Shown here: positions 14,710 to 21,655 of the stretch, one piece after another
Layout of the letters: the number at the start of each line of letters is the position of its first letter
Numbering within the stretch: position 1 is the first letter of the stretch
Virus record (IMG/VR): IMGVR_UViG_3300032299_000032
Location: 1-30,760 of that record
DNA from: a virus
Strand: one strand, 5' to 3'
Length of the DNA: 30,760 nt
Program-made: the position numbers and the translations under genes
Notes under the pieces: model-generated
The model's database searches: none
The model's input: only the letters and a program-made list of their open reading frames with translations
Told to the model about the DNA's origin: nothing

Positions 14710-14994
14710 ATGTACAAAATTGATATTGACATTGCAGAGTGGGATTTTGGCTCAGACAAGGTAACTGTTGAGACAGAAGATTTTGACAAGATCGCTATCA
14801 TTCAGGAATTCATCCAATTCCAAAAAGACCATGACTGGTGCGTTGACTATGACGTTACCGAAGATTACGAGTACCAGTGCAATGAAGAAGAAGTTGAAGA
14901 AGACGAAATCGTTGAAGACGAAGAATTCGCCGAATACGAAATCGGAGAGATCGTAGAAGACGAAGATGGTATTGTCTGGGAACGTGTGGCATAA
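14710..14994 (+). CDS. Highly acidic protein, candidate moron / DNA mimic
   Basis: This 94-residue protein starts MYKIDIDIAEWDFGSDK. The ATG at 14710 follows AAGGGGA; in-frame ATGs further upstream lack a ribosome site. It has 36 Asp/Glu residues against 5 Lys/Arg, with a run such as NEEEVEEDEIVEDEEF, giving a very acidic C-terminal half and a more ordered N-terminal half. It is the only rightward gene in the 25-kb leftward late region and has its own terminator just after it, the usual design of a moron gene. Strong acidity in a small phage protein recalls DNA-mimic anti-restriction proteins such as Ocr, but no sequence relation to Ocr is seen. Function is unknown; DNA mimicry is a hypothesis. 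Confidence 0.72.
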   Translation: MYKIDIDIAEWDFGSDKVTVETEDFDKIAIIQEFIQFQKDHDWCVDYDVTEDYEYQCNEEEVEEDEIVEDEEFAEYEIGEIVEDEDGIVWERVA

Positions 14995-15017
14995 TTTAGG
15001 TGCAGTTGTTATTCACA

Positions 15018-15044
15018 GGGGGGTCTTAGGACTCCCCTTTTTTT
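15018..15044 (+). terminator. Rightward rho-independent terminator after acidic gene
   Basis: GGGGGGTC (15018-15025) pairs with GACTCCCC (15030-15037) with one G-U pair and a four-base loop TTAG, followed by seven T (15038-15044). It lies 24 bases after the stop of the acidic gene and adjoins the stop of the leftward gene at 15043. There is no T run in the leftward direction, so it should stop only rightward transcripts and spare the late operon. Confidence 0.85.
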
Positions 15045-15255
15045 ATTCAATATCGTGATCTGCTTCAATATCCCTAGCCAACTGTCGCCAATCAAGGCTG
15101 CGTGTATACAGTGTGTATATACGTTCATCGCTTAGTGGCTCAGATCGGCGGTTGAGCCTGACATTAGCTTGCGCTAAAGCAAGTTGAGTCTCATGCAATA
15201 TGTTGTGCAGTTCTTTTATCTCAGACTTGAGATAACTTACCAAATCAGACGTCAT
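15043..15255 (-). CDS. Small coiled-coil hypothetical protein
   Basis: This 70-residue protein starts MTSDLVSYLKSEIKELHN. The ATG at 15255 was chosen because it gives a short overlap with the phosphoesterase stop; longer readings enter that gene deeply. Residues 5-40 form a coiled coil, followed by PLSDERIYTLYTRSLDWRQL and ARDIEADHDIE. The C-terminal SDERI...W...A..IE.DH pattern recurs in many short phage proteins of unknown role. Its stop adjoins the rightward terminator of the acidic gene. Confidence 0.6.
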   Translation of the reverse strand: MTSDLVSYLKSEIKELHNILHETQLALAQANVRLNRRSEPLSDERIYTLYTRSLDWRQLARDIEADHDIE

Positions 15256-16201
15256 GGATTTTTCCCCTGAACTCGACTTTACCTTCAGACCACTTATGCA
15301 CCAACTCAGGCCAGAGCAGCTTACCCTCATGGAACGTAAGTACAGCAAACCCTGATCTCCAATTGGTTGGAGAGTCTTCTAAATAGTTTACAAACTGCGC
15401 CCCATCAGTATCAGCCAAAGTGCCTGTATCCACGCCAAACCTGTTTCCTGAATAATCTGCAAACGGGTTCACCTTGAGACTATGAAGGTGTCCTGTAACG
15501 ATGCTTACGCCAGCATTGACTGTATTGTTGTGTGTAGCGTGTACACCGCCCTTCCAGCGGTGTTTGACCACCACTTCCTCAGTAGGCCAGCAAGACCAAC
15601 AGGGATGCCATGCAGGGAAATGGTCTTTCAGGGAAAACCCTTTGACATACTCATATTGAGGTGCATTGGCTGCTAGGCGGTTCTCAAACCTTGCGTCATG
15701 GTTACCAAGTGTCCACACTAGGTTTACATTGTGCCTAGCTTTCTTGGCGGCTTCCTCAATCTCACCAAGGGCTATTTCACAGGCTTTTAGCTCTTGAACT
15801 ACCGATGGCGTTGAATCCCATCCAATGCGAGGATAGCGAGAAATACTAGCACCATCAAATACATCTCCATTGGCAATGACAGCCTTGGGTTGAAACTCTT
15901 TAATCGCCCAAAGAAAGCCTCTATACGCTGTTGTGTGGATGCCAGGCCAGAAGTGAGCATCACTAAAAACAAGAACAATGCCATTCTCAATCCCCAATTC
16001 TTTCCTAGCTGCATTTAATTTGACAGTTTGAGTGGGATTGTTCTTTGACTTTAAATTTTCGCTGTACCTAATCTCTATAGCATTTTTGCGCCTAAGAATA
16101 CTACGCAAATCCATGTTGATGGCTTTTGCCATAACAGAACCCGATTCGTATGTTCTCCAAAGCTCAATGAATTCCTCATCGCTGTATACAGGTTTTGGCA
16201 T
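15245..16201 (-). CDS. Calcineurin-like metallophosphoesterase with N-terminal HTH-like region
   Basis: This 318-residue protein shows the full metallophosphoesterase signature: FSDAHFWPG with Asp81 and His83, NGDVFDG with Asp113, TLGNHDARFE with Asn167 and His168, HATH around 211-214 and TGHLHS with His228 and His230. The first 50 residues (SDEEFIELWRTYESGSVMA, DLRSILRRKNAIEIRYS) look like a helix-turn-helix. Enzymes of this family hydrolyse phosphomonoesters or diesters, including nucleotides and nucleic acids. The start ATG at 16201 follows GGAG. It sits among lysis genes, an unusual place for a nuclease-like enzyme; it may process DNA ends or host nucleotides late in infection. Substrate unknown. 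Confidence 0.88.
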   Translation of the reverse strand: MPKPVYSDEEFIELWRTYESGSVMAKAINMDLRSILRRKNAIEIRYSENLKSKNNPTQTVKLNAARKELGIENGIVLVFSDAHFWPGIHTTAYRGFLWAIKEFQPKAVIANGDVFDGASISRYPRIGWDSTPSVVQELKACEIALGEIEEAAKKARHNVNLVWTLGNHDARFENRLAANAPQYEYVKGFSLKDHFPAWHPCWSCWPTEEVVVKHRWKGGVHATHNNTVNAGVSIVTGHLHSLKVNPFADYSGNRFGVDTGTLADTDGAQFVNYLEDSPTNWRSGFAVLTFHEGKLLWPELVHKWSEGKVEFRGKIHDV

Positions 16202-16258
16202 GACAACTCCAGTGAAGTTGCCTGAAATTAAACTAAATTAATGACAACAGCATGAATC

Positions 16259-16738
16259 TTAATGTGATTTGTTCAATGTTTCATAAACAGTGTTATAGGC
16301 ATCAATGCAAGCATTTAGTTGCCTGATGGCTTTGTCTCCATCGTCTGTGATGGCGACAAGAGATTTAGCAGTCTCTCTGTCAAGTTCGGCTGTTGCTTGA
16401 ACGCTATCTCTGGACTCAGTGGTGGTATCTGCGGTGGCTTGTACGGAGCAGTTGGGGGCTTTAGGGAGCCGCAACCGCAAAGCACCAGAGTCAATATCCA
16501 AATCACGTTTTTGTTTAGCAAGTTTTGCATCTTGATTTGCCTTTTGCAGTTTGTTTGATTGGGTCTGAACAACAGTTATAAGGGCTTGTTCCTTTACCCT
16601 TGCCTCATCATTGAGCTTGGCAATTTCAATTTGCTGGCGGGTATTCTCATCCTCGCCACCCTTGAGATAGCCACCACTAAAAGCGCCAAAAACAGCTATC
16701 AGGATGCTCAAAAGCAACCAAGGATTAAACAGACTCAT
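16259..16738 (-). CDS. Inner-membrane spanin subunit (Rz-like)
   Basis: This 159-residue protein has one N-terminal membrane helix (LLLSILIAVFGAFSGGYL) followed by a charged coiled-coil periplasmic part (QQIEIAKLNDEARVKEQAL, KLQKANQDAKLAKQKRDLD), the plan of the i-spanin Rz. A second gene for a proline-rich lipoprotein is fully nested in another frame at 16315-16530, as in lambda Rz/Rz1, which strongly supports the assignment. The pair would join inner and outer membranes and complete lysis of a Gram-negative host. The start ATG overlaps the holin-like gene stop as ATGA. The C-terminal half includes RQLNACIDAYNTVYETL. Confidence 0.85.
   Translation of the reverse strand: MSLFNPWLLLSILIAVFGAFSGGYLKGGEDENTRQQIEIAKLNDEARVKEQALITVVQTQSNKLQKANQDAKLAKQKRDLDIDSGALRLRLPKAPNCSVQATADTTTESRDSVQATAELDRETAKSLVAITDDGDKAIRQLNACIDAYNTVYETLNKSH
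16315..16530 (-). CDS. Outer-membrane spanin lipoprotein (Rz1-like), nested
   Basis: A 71-residue protein is read from ATG at 16530 in a frame different from the Rz-like gene that contains it; earlier in-frame starts would place a hydrophilic stretch before the signal peptide. It has a short basic N-terminus, a hydrophobic stretch (VIWILTLVL) and a lipobox LCGC, with the likely lipidated Cys just before GSLKPP. The mature part is proline-rich (TAPYKPPQIPPLSPE), the hallmark of Rz1. It would be anchored in the outer membrane and pair with the i-spanin. AAGG lies about nine bases upstream of the start. Confidence 0.82.
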   Translation of the reverse strand: MQNLLNKNVIWILTLVLCGCGSLKPPTAPYKPPQIPPLSPEIAFKQQPNLTERLLNLLSPSQTMETKPSGN

Positions 16739-17061
16739 CCTTCAGCCTTGCCTCGGACATAGGCTTGAGCAGCCATGAATGCCACCACAATAGTCCCCAT
16801 CGCCGCACAGTAAGTAGTGGTAAGTCCTGCCAACGCATTAACTTTTTCTAGAGTCACCCAAGCAGAAGCAAGGAATGCAATTAAGACAGGAGGTGCGCCT
16901 AAAGCCGCCCAAGCCATCACGCGTTGCTGATCGGCCATCTTGTCCATGTTCTCAATGAGAATCATGCGCTCTGATCTAGCCAACTCAGCGTCAGTCACTA
17001 CGCCATCATGATCAGTATCAAACTGGTTAAAACTTGAGTCTTTCTCTAATTGCTTATTCAT
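16735..17061 (-). CDS. Holin-like membrane protein with EF-hand motif
   Basis: This 108-residue protein starts MNKQLEKDSSFNQFDTDHDG. The ATG at 17061 follows AAAGGAGAAAAAGG and overlaps the previous stop as ATGAATAA. Residues 15-26 (DTDHDGVVTDAE) form a canonical EF-hand calcium loop with Asp15, Asp17, Asp19 and Glu26. Two hydrophobic segments follow, about residues 50-69 (AWAALGAPPVLIAFLASAWV) and 82-99 (TTYCAAMGTIVVAFMAAQ). The position directly before the spanins fits a holin. Other phages have short EF-hand membrane proteins in lysis cassettes. Whether it makes the lethal hole or tunes it is not shown. Confidence 0.72.
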   Translation of the reverse strand: MNKQLEKDSSFNQFDTDHDGVVTDAELARSERMILIENMDKMADQQRVMAWAALGAPPVLIAFLASAWVTLEKVNALAGLTTTYCAAMGTIVVAFMAAQAYVRGKAEG

Positions 17062-17344
17062 CCTTTTTCTCCTTTCGTTGTTTCTCAATGTCTCGTCTAA
17101 GTTGTTCCATCTTTTCAATTTGAGTCTTAGCTTCTTTTTTGGTTTGAAGCACATCCATGTACAGCATTCCAAGAATCGGAAGCAACATAACTACCAAAAT
17201 TAAGGCTGCGATATACCCCATCACTATTTCCCAATTCTGCTCAAGAGGCCGAGGAGTATCCACATATATAGGAGGAACAGAAAAGTTGCTAGTAGGTACG
17301 CTTGCCTTTCGTTTAGGAGTCGCTCCTTTTCCTTGCGTTGCCAT
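17054..17344 (-). CDS. Membrane-anchored coiled-coil protein in lysis region
   Basis: This 96-residue protein starts MATQGKGATPKRKASVP. One membrane segment lies near residues 44-64 (YIAALILVVMLLPILGML), followed by a charged helix (TKKEAKTQIEKMEQLRRDI, EKQRKEKKDE). Its first 121 bases overlap the end of the 17224-17868 gene in another frame, an unusually long overlap in this genome. The N-terminal 40 residues are Pro/Ser/Thr/Lys-rich and may be constrained by the overlapping gene. It could be a holin partner or antiholin; this is inferred from context and topology only. Confidence 0.6.
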   Translation of the reverse strand: MATQGKGATPKRKASVPTSNFSVPPIYVDTPRPLEQNWEIVMGYIAALILVVMLLPILGMLYMDVLQTKKEAKTQIEKMEQLRRDIEKQRKEKKDE

Positions 17345-17868
17345 GATTCATCATCTCGCTTTTTCCTTGCTTTGTCTTGCTCGGCCTTAATGATGTCCCG
17401 CATCTGAAACGTCCGGCTATACAAGGCCCCCATTTCTTTAGGAGCGCCGTACACCATCGCCTCTCTGATTTCCACCTCTAGCGCCGCCATCTGATCTTGC
17501 GCCATGATCCTGTGGAGGGCGGCCTCCATCAAATTTGCGTCAGGATCGTAGACAGTTTTGCTTTTTTCTTCCTCTTCTCGCAGATGTGCCGCTAACTGAT
17601 CCTGCAAACGAAAGAAACTTGAAAGCTGGGTGACAATGTTTGACATCACCACCGCCTCGTCTACTGCTACATACTTTTCCTTTTTTCGCGCCGCTTGCGC
17701 CACAGGCTTTTCTTTGGCTCCAAAGAGCTTTGCCCAAAATCCTCTGACCTCGTTGGCAACACCAACAACTTCGTCAACAGCGGATTTGACCTCCATGAAA
17801 GACTCTTTGGCCTGCTTATACAGGGCGACTCCCTCTGTAACAGCAGACACGCAGGCTCTGGCAGCCAA
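17224..17868 (-). CDS. Lysis-region hypothetical protein with C-terminal membrane helix
   Basis: The open frame gives 214 residues from a TTG at 17868, with AARACVSAVTEGVALYK near the start. A coiled-coil middle and charged stretch (KARKKRDDESWQRKEKE) follow, then a C-terminal membrane helix (AYLLATFLFLLYMWILLGLL). The TTG has no ribosome site. Upstream in the same frame the codons read EIDPLTILL, which joins smoothly to the protein and resembles IDP-type starts of related phage proteins. The ATG at 17894 overlaps the previous stop as ATGA but is out of frame by one base, so the real start may be ATG 17894 with a lost A in AAA. I report the frame as visible and flag the problem. Confidence 0.62.
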   Translation of the reverse strand: MAARACVSAVTEGVALYKQAKESFMEVKSAVDEVVGVANEVRGFWAKLFGAKEKPVAQAARKKEKYVAVDEAVVMSNIVTQLSSFFRLQDQLAAHLREEEEKSKTVYDPDANLMEAALHRIMAQDQMAALEVEIREAMVYGAPKEMGALYSRTFQMRDIIKAEQDKARKKRDDESWQRKEKERLLNERQAYLLATFLFLLYMWILLGLLSRIGK

Positions 17869-17890
17869 GAGGATCGTGAGAGGGTCGATT

Positions 17891-18088
17891 TCATAGCCCC
17901 AAAATCTTCTTCACAAACTCACCAGCAACACCTGGCCCAAACAAGACACACACAATCATTATGTACAACAAGTATTCAATCCTAGTCATACGCTTATCGT
18001 TATCAACAAAAGATTTCTCAATCGCCGCATAACGCTCTGCACAGACAGCAACGTGAACGTCTATCTTAGTGTCGGTGTCTTCAGTCAT
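17891..18088 (-). CDS. XhlA-like small protein with C-terminal membrane helix
   Basis: This 65-residue protein starts MTEDTDTKIDVHVAVCAERY. It has an N-terminal helical region (AAIEKSFVDNDKRMTRIE), then one membrane helix (YLLYIMIVCVLFGPGVAG) and a short basic end FVKKILGL. This plan resembles XhlA-type hemolysin/holin-associated proteins: a coil followed by a single span. It is coupled to the fibre chaperone gene by an ATGA overlap at 18085-18088 and starts the run of lysis membrane proteins. A lysis role is inferred from position. Confidence 0.65.
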   Translation of the reverse strand: MTEDTDTKIDVHVAVCAERYAAIEKSFVDNDKRMTRIEYLLYIMIVCVLFGPGVAGEFVKKILGL

Positions 18089-18363
18089 GGTGCATCAGGC
18101 CAAGTGACAGTCCAAGGGAAACCCGCCTGAGATGGCACATCACGCAGAGATTGGCAGTAATCCTTCCATGCCTGTGAGGGGGTCATGTCACTGCGAAACC
18201 GCCAATCAGTCTCTGATAACTTAGCGTCACGTTCTGCCCTAACCTCTATCGCTTTGCGGGTATTTGCGCCAGCAATCCATGCGGCTTGATCTGCTGCCCA
18301 TTGCGCTTCTTCCTCATCCGTAAATGGGATATTGCCCTCTGATGTTGTGTGATAGTTTGGCAT
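18085..18363 (-). CDS. Phage tail fibre assembly chaperone-like protein
   Basis: This 92-residue protein has the C-terminal pattern of the Phage_tail_APC family: RAERDAKLSETDWRF, then SQAWKDYCQSLRDVPSQAG and FPWTVTWPDAP. The N-terminal half (FTDEEEAQWAADQAAWIAG) is acidic and helical. Proteins of this type sit next to, and are thought to help fold or assemble, the tail fibre; here the fibre gene lies nine bases upstream. It overlaps the following gene as ATGA. Confidence 0.8.
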   Translation of the reverse strand: MPNYHTTSEGNIPFTDEEEAQWAADQAAWIAGANTRKAIEVRAERDAKLSETDWRFRSDMTPSQAWKDYCQSLRDVPSQAGFPWTVTWPDAP

Positions 18364-18372
18364 GATCTGTCC

Positions 18373-20055
18373 TTATGAATTAGCTATACCATACAGGCGA
18401 AATACTCCAGTCAATATATTGCCAGAGGCGTAAAGAAACCGAACCCCTGTAAGTGCTTCAAAAGAAGTATTAAACTGCCCAGAGCCAAATAATACTCGGT
18501 TTGAATCGCCCACCATTGATCCATTCCAACTTATACTTTTAATCGTGGCAGTGCTTGTCGGTGCGTTAATTCTTATGTGCATATCGGCTGTAGAACCAGC
18601 GTTGGTTGAACGAGTATTCTGTACTTCCCCACCCATAAGATTGATAAGATCAGTCGAGACATTAGTTTGTGCGGCATAACTAGCTGATGAACTAGCTGGT
18701 TTTGCGGCGTGGAAGCTATATCCTGATGTTTGATAAGTACCATTAATTTTTAATCGCACCCTTATATTATTGGTATCCACACTTGGAGCCACATTACTAA
18801 AAACAATAAGATACGAATCATATGTACTGTTAAATGTAGATTCAATGTCTACTGTTGCAGAGTTAGAGGCAGTAACAGTAGAAAGTAAAGTCAAAGCACC
18901 CGCACTAGCCGCAACCCAACTAGGTGCGCTTGCTCCATTGCTTCGTAAAAATTGACCAGAAGTACCAGCCGAATTCACAGCAATTGCTGTACCTGTTCCA
19001 TACGCAACACCGCCAGCCGTTGCTGTTGCCGTTGAGTTTGTACCACCATTAGCGATAGGAAGCGTTCCTGTCACACCAGTGGACAAAGGCAATCCAGTTA
19101 AGTTAGTTGCTGTCCCGCTTGTTGGAGTACCCAATATAGGTGTAACAAGTGTGGGACTTGTTGACAATACAGTATTACCAGAGCCAGTAGAAGTTGTGAC
19201 TCCAGTGCCACCATTGGCTACTGCCAATGTGCCTGCAAGGGTAATAGTGCCAGCACTTGTAACTGGACCACCGCTTGTGGTCAGTCCAGTTGTGCCACCT
19301 GATACATCAACGCTGGTGACAGAGCCAGAGCCTGGTCCTGTGAACGCAATTTGAATCGATCCAGCGCCTGGCGTAATCGTCACACCAGACCCAGCCGTCA
19401 AAGATGCCTTGGTAAGCGTGTTGCCGGTGCTGTTACCGATCAGCAATTGACCATCGGTGTAGCTGGTCTGTCCAGTGCCGCCGTTGGCAACTGCCAATGT
19501 TCCAGTAACGCCAGTAGCTAATGCCACTCCTGATGCCGATCCTGTACCGCCGTTGGCTACTGGCAGAATACCAGTAACGCCGGTGGTTAAGGGAAGTCCT
19601 GTGGCGTTGGTCAGCACAGCCGCGGAGGGTGTACCCAAAGCAGGAGTCACCAATGTAGGTGAATTGGTGAATACCAAATTGCCTGTGCCTGTTTCATCGG
19701 TTACAGCGGCGGCTAGGTTTGCACTTGATGGCGTAGCCAAAAAGGTAGCCACGCCAGTACCAAGACCGCTAACACCTGTTGAAATAGGCAAACCTGTGGC
19801 GTTGGTCAATGTGACTGATGTCGGTGTGCCAAGCAAAGGGGTTACAAGTGTGGGGCTGGTAGACAATACATTGTTGCCAGAGCCTGTACTTGTACCGACA
19901 CCAGTACCGCCCTTAGTCACCTTTAACAGTGGACCAGCGTCAAACAATGCATCGATCAAATCTAGGTCATTGTTGACCTTAGTACCCCAAGTGTTTGAGC
20001 TTGCACCTACCTCTGGCTTTGTCAGCAATAGGTTGGTGGTAGTGGTATCTGCCAT
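18373..20055 (-). CDS. Tail fibre protein with repeated GGTG shaft modules
   Basis: This 560-residue protein starts [20 protein letters not shown], a common fibre N-terminus that attaches to the virion, with [15 protein letters not shown]. Residues about 45-365 are shaft repeats: NGGTG motifs recur (residues 49-52, 168-172, 191-195, 280-284, 325-329), and blocks such as [12 protein letters not shown] and [11 protein letters not shown] occur three times. The C-terminal 175 residues (from [15 protein letters not shown] to [11 protein letters not shown]) form a beta-rich domain likely to bind the host receptor. It is followed by its probable chaperone gene. Repeats make this a site for recombination between fibre types. 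Confidence 0.85.
   Translation of the reverse strand: MADTTTTNLLLTKPEVGASSNTWGTKVNNDLDLIDALFDAGPLLKVTKGGTGVGTSTGSGNNVLSTSPTLVTPLLGTPTSVTLTNATGLPISTGVSGLGTGVATFLATPSSANLAAAVTDETGTGNLVFTNSPTLVTPALGTPSAAVLTNATGLPLTTGVTGILPVANGGTGSASGVALATGVTGTLAVANGGTGQTSYTDGQLLIGNSTGNTLTKASLTAGSGVTITPGAGSIQIAFTGPGSGSVTSVDVSGGTTGLTTSGGPVTSAGTITLAGTLAVANGGTGVTTSTGSGNTVLSTSPTLVTPILGTPTSGTATNLTGLPLSTGVTGTLPIANGGTNSTATATAGGVAYGTGTAIAVNSAGTSGQFLRSNGASAPSWVAASAGALTLLSTVTASNSATVDIESTFNSTYDSYLIVFSNVAPSVDTNNIRVRLKINGTYQTSGYSFHAAKPASSSASYAAQTNVSTDLINLMGGEVQNTRSTNAGSTADMHIRINAPTSTATIKSISWNGSMVGDSNRVLFGSGQFNTSFEALTGVRFLYASGNILTGVFRLYGIANS
19072..19914 (-). repeat. Three dispersed ~50-residue shaft repeats inside the fibre gene
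   Basis: Copies encode residues about 48-97 (19765-19914), 123-172 (19540-19689) and 279-328 (19072-19221). They share [11 protein letters not shown], a TGLP stretch and NGGTG or KGGTG boundaries. The DNA also keeps recognisable identity, so they are a substrate for homologous exchange or loss of modules. Confidence 0.8.
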
Positions 20056-20064
20056 TTTTAATCC

Positions 20065-20688
20065 TTAACCAAAAGTTTTTGCGCGGGTTAAGAGCTTGCC
20101 GCCAGAGGTTGCGCCTCGGTCATCGGCCAACTGCAAATCGCTTAACGCACGCTCATAAAGAGATGACCACACTGGAATTCTTGCATCGTCTAGCAAATAT
20201 GGCGCTGCTTGCAAAAGCGAGCCATAGAGGTAAACATCAGGACTTGATGTTAAAAGAAAATTGGTGGCTACGCTTGTGGATAGCTTGTTGAGCTTTGCAA
20301 AATACACAATCTCTGATGCGTAAGATGCATCTGGTGTCGGCACAAAACGAAACTCAGTGCCAATAACAGTAAAATACTTAGGCCGACCACTTCCAATGTC
20401 TATGGTTGACTGCTCATCCAAAGAGTCCATTGTCATAAAAGTCAAAGGCGTGATTGGATTTGTACCAGTCAACTTCAGCGTCCTAACCTCTAGGAAGTCA
20501 GCAGGCGTTGACTCAAACTCCGCGTCAATCGTCAAAGTTGTTCGCGTGAGCATTTGACGTGTACGCAACTGTCGCTCAATTTGAGCCTCGCTCAAAGAGA
20601 TGAAGTCAGGAATTTGAGTCGTTAGATCAGTCCTGTTAAGCCAGTCTGCAATAGATGCCTTCAGCTCAGTGTATGTAGTAAGTGCCAT
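20065..20688 (-). CDS. Head-tail adaptor protein (SU10-adaptor-like)
   Basis: This 207-residue protein starts MALTTYTELKASIADWLNRTD and continues with IPDFISLSEAQIERQLRTR, a helical start typical of podoviral head-tail adaptors that form a ring under the portal. The middle is beta-rich (EFESTPADFLEVRTLKLTG, EFRFVPTPDASYASEIVYFA) and the end helical (VYLYGSLLQAAPYLLDDA). It lies nine bases before the fibre gene and after the capsid region. Family and position agree; no tail-sheath or long-tail gene is present, which fits a short-tailed virion. Confidence 0.78.
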   Translation of the reverse strand: MALTTYTELKASIADWLNRTDLTTQIPDFISLSEAQIERQLRTRQMLTRTTLTIDAEFESTPADFLEVRTLKLTGTNPITPLTFMTMDSLDEQSTIDIGSGRPKYFTVIGTEFRFVPTPDASYASEIVYFAKLNKLSTSVATNFLLTSSPDVYLYGSLLQAAPYLLDDARIPVWSSLYERALSDLQLADDRGATSGGKLLTRAKTFG

Positions 20689-21342
20689 TTAGACTGCCTC
20701 TTTTTCAAGCTCTTCTTTCATCACCCAAGTGTGGTCATGTTTGAATTCAAACGTGCCAATATGTCCAATTTCTTTGGACACATCGTGATCTATCCATATT
20801 TTAAAGCCTGCTTCCCTTGCTTTGTTACAAAAGAAAACATCCTCTCCAATATACCCACGCTTGTCATGCCGCCAAGGAGTCTCAAACCAAGGCTCTGACA
20901 ACGCCTCAAAAACATTGGCCTTAATCAGCATCACGCCCATACCAACTGAGCCAACTTCTTGTAACCCAGTTGATTCGGGCATCGAATATACAAACTCACG
21001 CTCGCCATTCTCTTTATAAATCTGCGCTGTTGGTCCTGTAGGCATACGCCGTCTGGCGCAGTTGGTAGCAACAATGTCCACATCATGCGCCAGCAAACGC
21101 TCAATCATGTCCTGCGGAAACCGCATATCTGAATCAATAAAAAGCACATGAGTGCATTTTTCACGCATCGCATCCAAGCACAACTCAGCTCGCTGATTGG
21201 CAATTAAAGTACCTTGCGAGATTTTTAGGCTGACAGCGTCATTGGTGTTTAACGTGTGATACGCCACCATATTGACTAGGTCATAAGTAAACATGGTGTG
21301 AACCATGTCTCTTGCTGGTGTTGCTAACGCAATGTATTTCAT
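20689..21342 (-). CDS. GT-A fold glycosyltransferase-like protein
   Basis: This 217-residue protein resembles family 2-type glycosyltransferases: GTLIANQRAELCLDAMREKC, then HVLFIDSDMRFP with the metal-binding Asp70-Ser-Asp72 (DxD). Further on come IVATNCARRRMP, VGSVGMGVMLIK and GEDVFFCNKAREAG (ED-type catalytic acid region), then KIWIDHDV. It would transfer a sugar from a nucleotide donor to an acceptor that cannot be told from the sequence. It lies in the middle of the structural operon between capsid and adaptor genes, suggesting modification of the virion or of host surface during infection. Its start overlaps the previous gene as ATGA. Confidence 0.8.
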   Translation of the reverse strand: MKYIALATPARDMVHTMFTYDLVNMVAYHTLNTNDAVSLKISQGTLIANQRAELCLDAMREKCTHVLFIDSDMRFPQDMIERLLAHDVDIVATNCARRRMPTGPTAQIYKENGEREFVYSMPESTGLQEVGSVGMGVMLIKANVFEALSEPWFETPWRHDKRGYIGEDVFFCNKAREAGFKIWIDHDVSKEIGHIGTFEFKHDHTWVMKEELEKEAV

Positions 21343-21653
21343 ACTTGTCCTGGTCTTACGCGAAAGAATCTGTTCTCATCTGAGTTAAGCCAACGCTTCA
21401 TGTACTCCTGATCTTCCAGCTTACCCTCTGCTTTCAACTGAGAATATATAGACATAGGAATGCTTGCAACGCGGTGGAATTCACCCTTCCAGCCAGCACG
21501 TTCATCCACCATATTGAACTCTTGCTTATTCTCTTCAATGATTGCCGTTACATCCTGTTGCGTCTGAATCGTCGCCTCATCAGTCTCATCGTTGTAGTGC
21601 CAGTAGCGCATGATGCCCTGATCTTTGTCTTCGTTGAATATTCTTTTTTCCAT
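21339..21653 (-). CDS. Conserved-looking hypothetical protein after capsid terminator
   Basis: This 104-residue protein starts MEKRIFNEDKDQGIMRYW and has IIEENKQEFNMVDERAGWKG, then RVASIPMSIYSQLKAEG and WLNSDENRFFRVRPGQV. The shape recalls small phage proteins found beside capsid and adaptor genes; I do not know the function. The ATG at 21653 lies two bases after the T run of a terminator hairpin and has no Shine-Dalgarno. A second ATG at 21611 (MRYWHYNDE) also has only a weak site, so initiation here is unusual. Confidence 0.65.
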   Translation of the reverse strand: MEKRIFNEDKDQGIMRYWHYNDETDEATIQTQQDVTAIIEENKQEFNMVDERAGWKGEFHRVASIPMSIYSQLKAEGKLEDQEYMKRWLNSDENRFFRVRPGQV

Positions 21654-21655
21654 GT

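Noticed and set aside
17667-17894. 75-residue leftward frame from ATG 17894 (MKSTLSRSS)
   Set aside because: It has the right start position but the coding signal continues in the neighbouring frame; I treat it as evidence for a frameshift and not as a gene.
19475-20068. 197-residue rightward frame opposite the tail fibre
   Set aside because: It mirrors the repeat pattern of the fibre gene (PPLATANVP and similar reversed repeats), has no ribosome site, and the fibre reading is clearly the real one.
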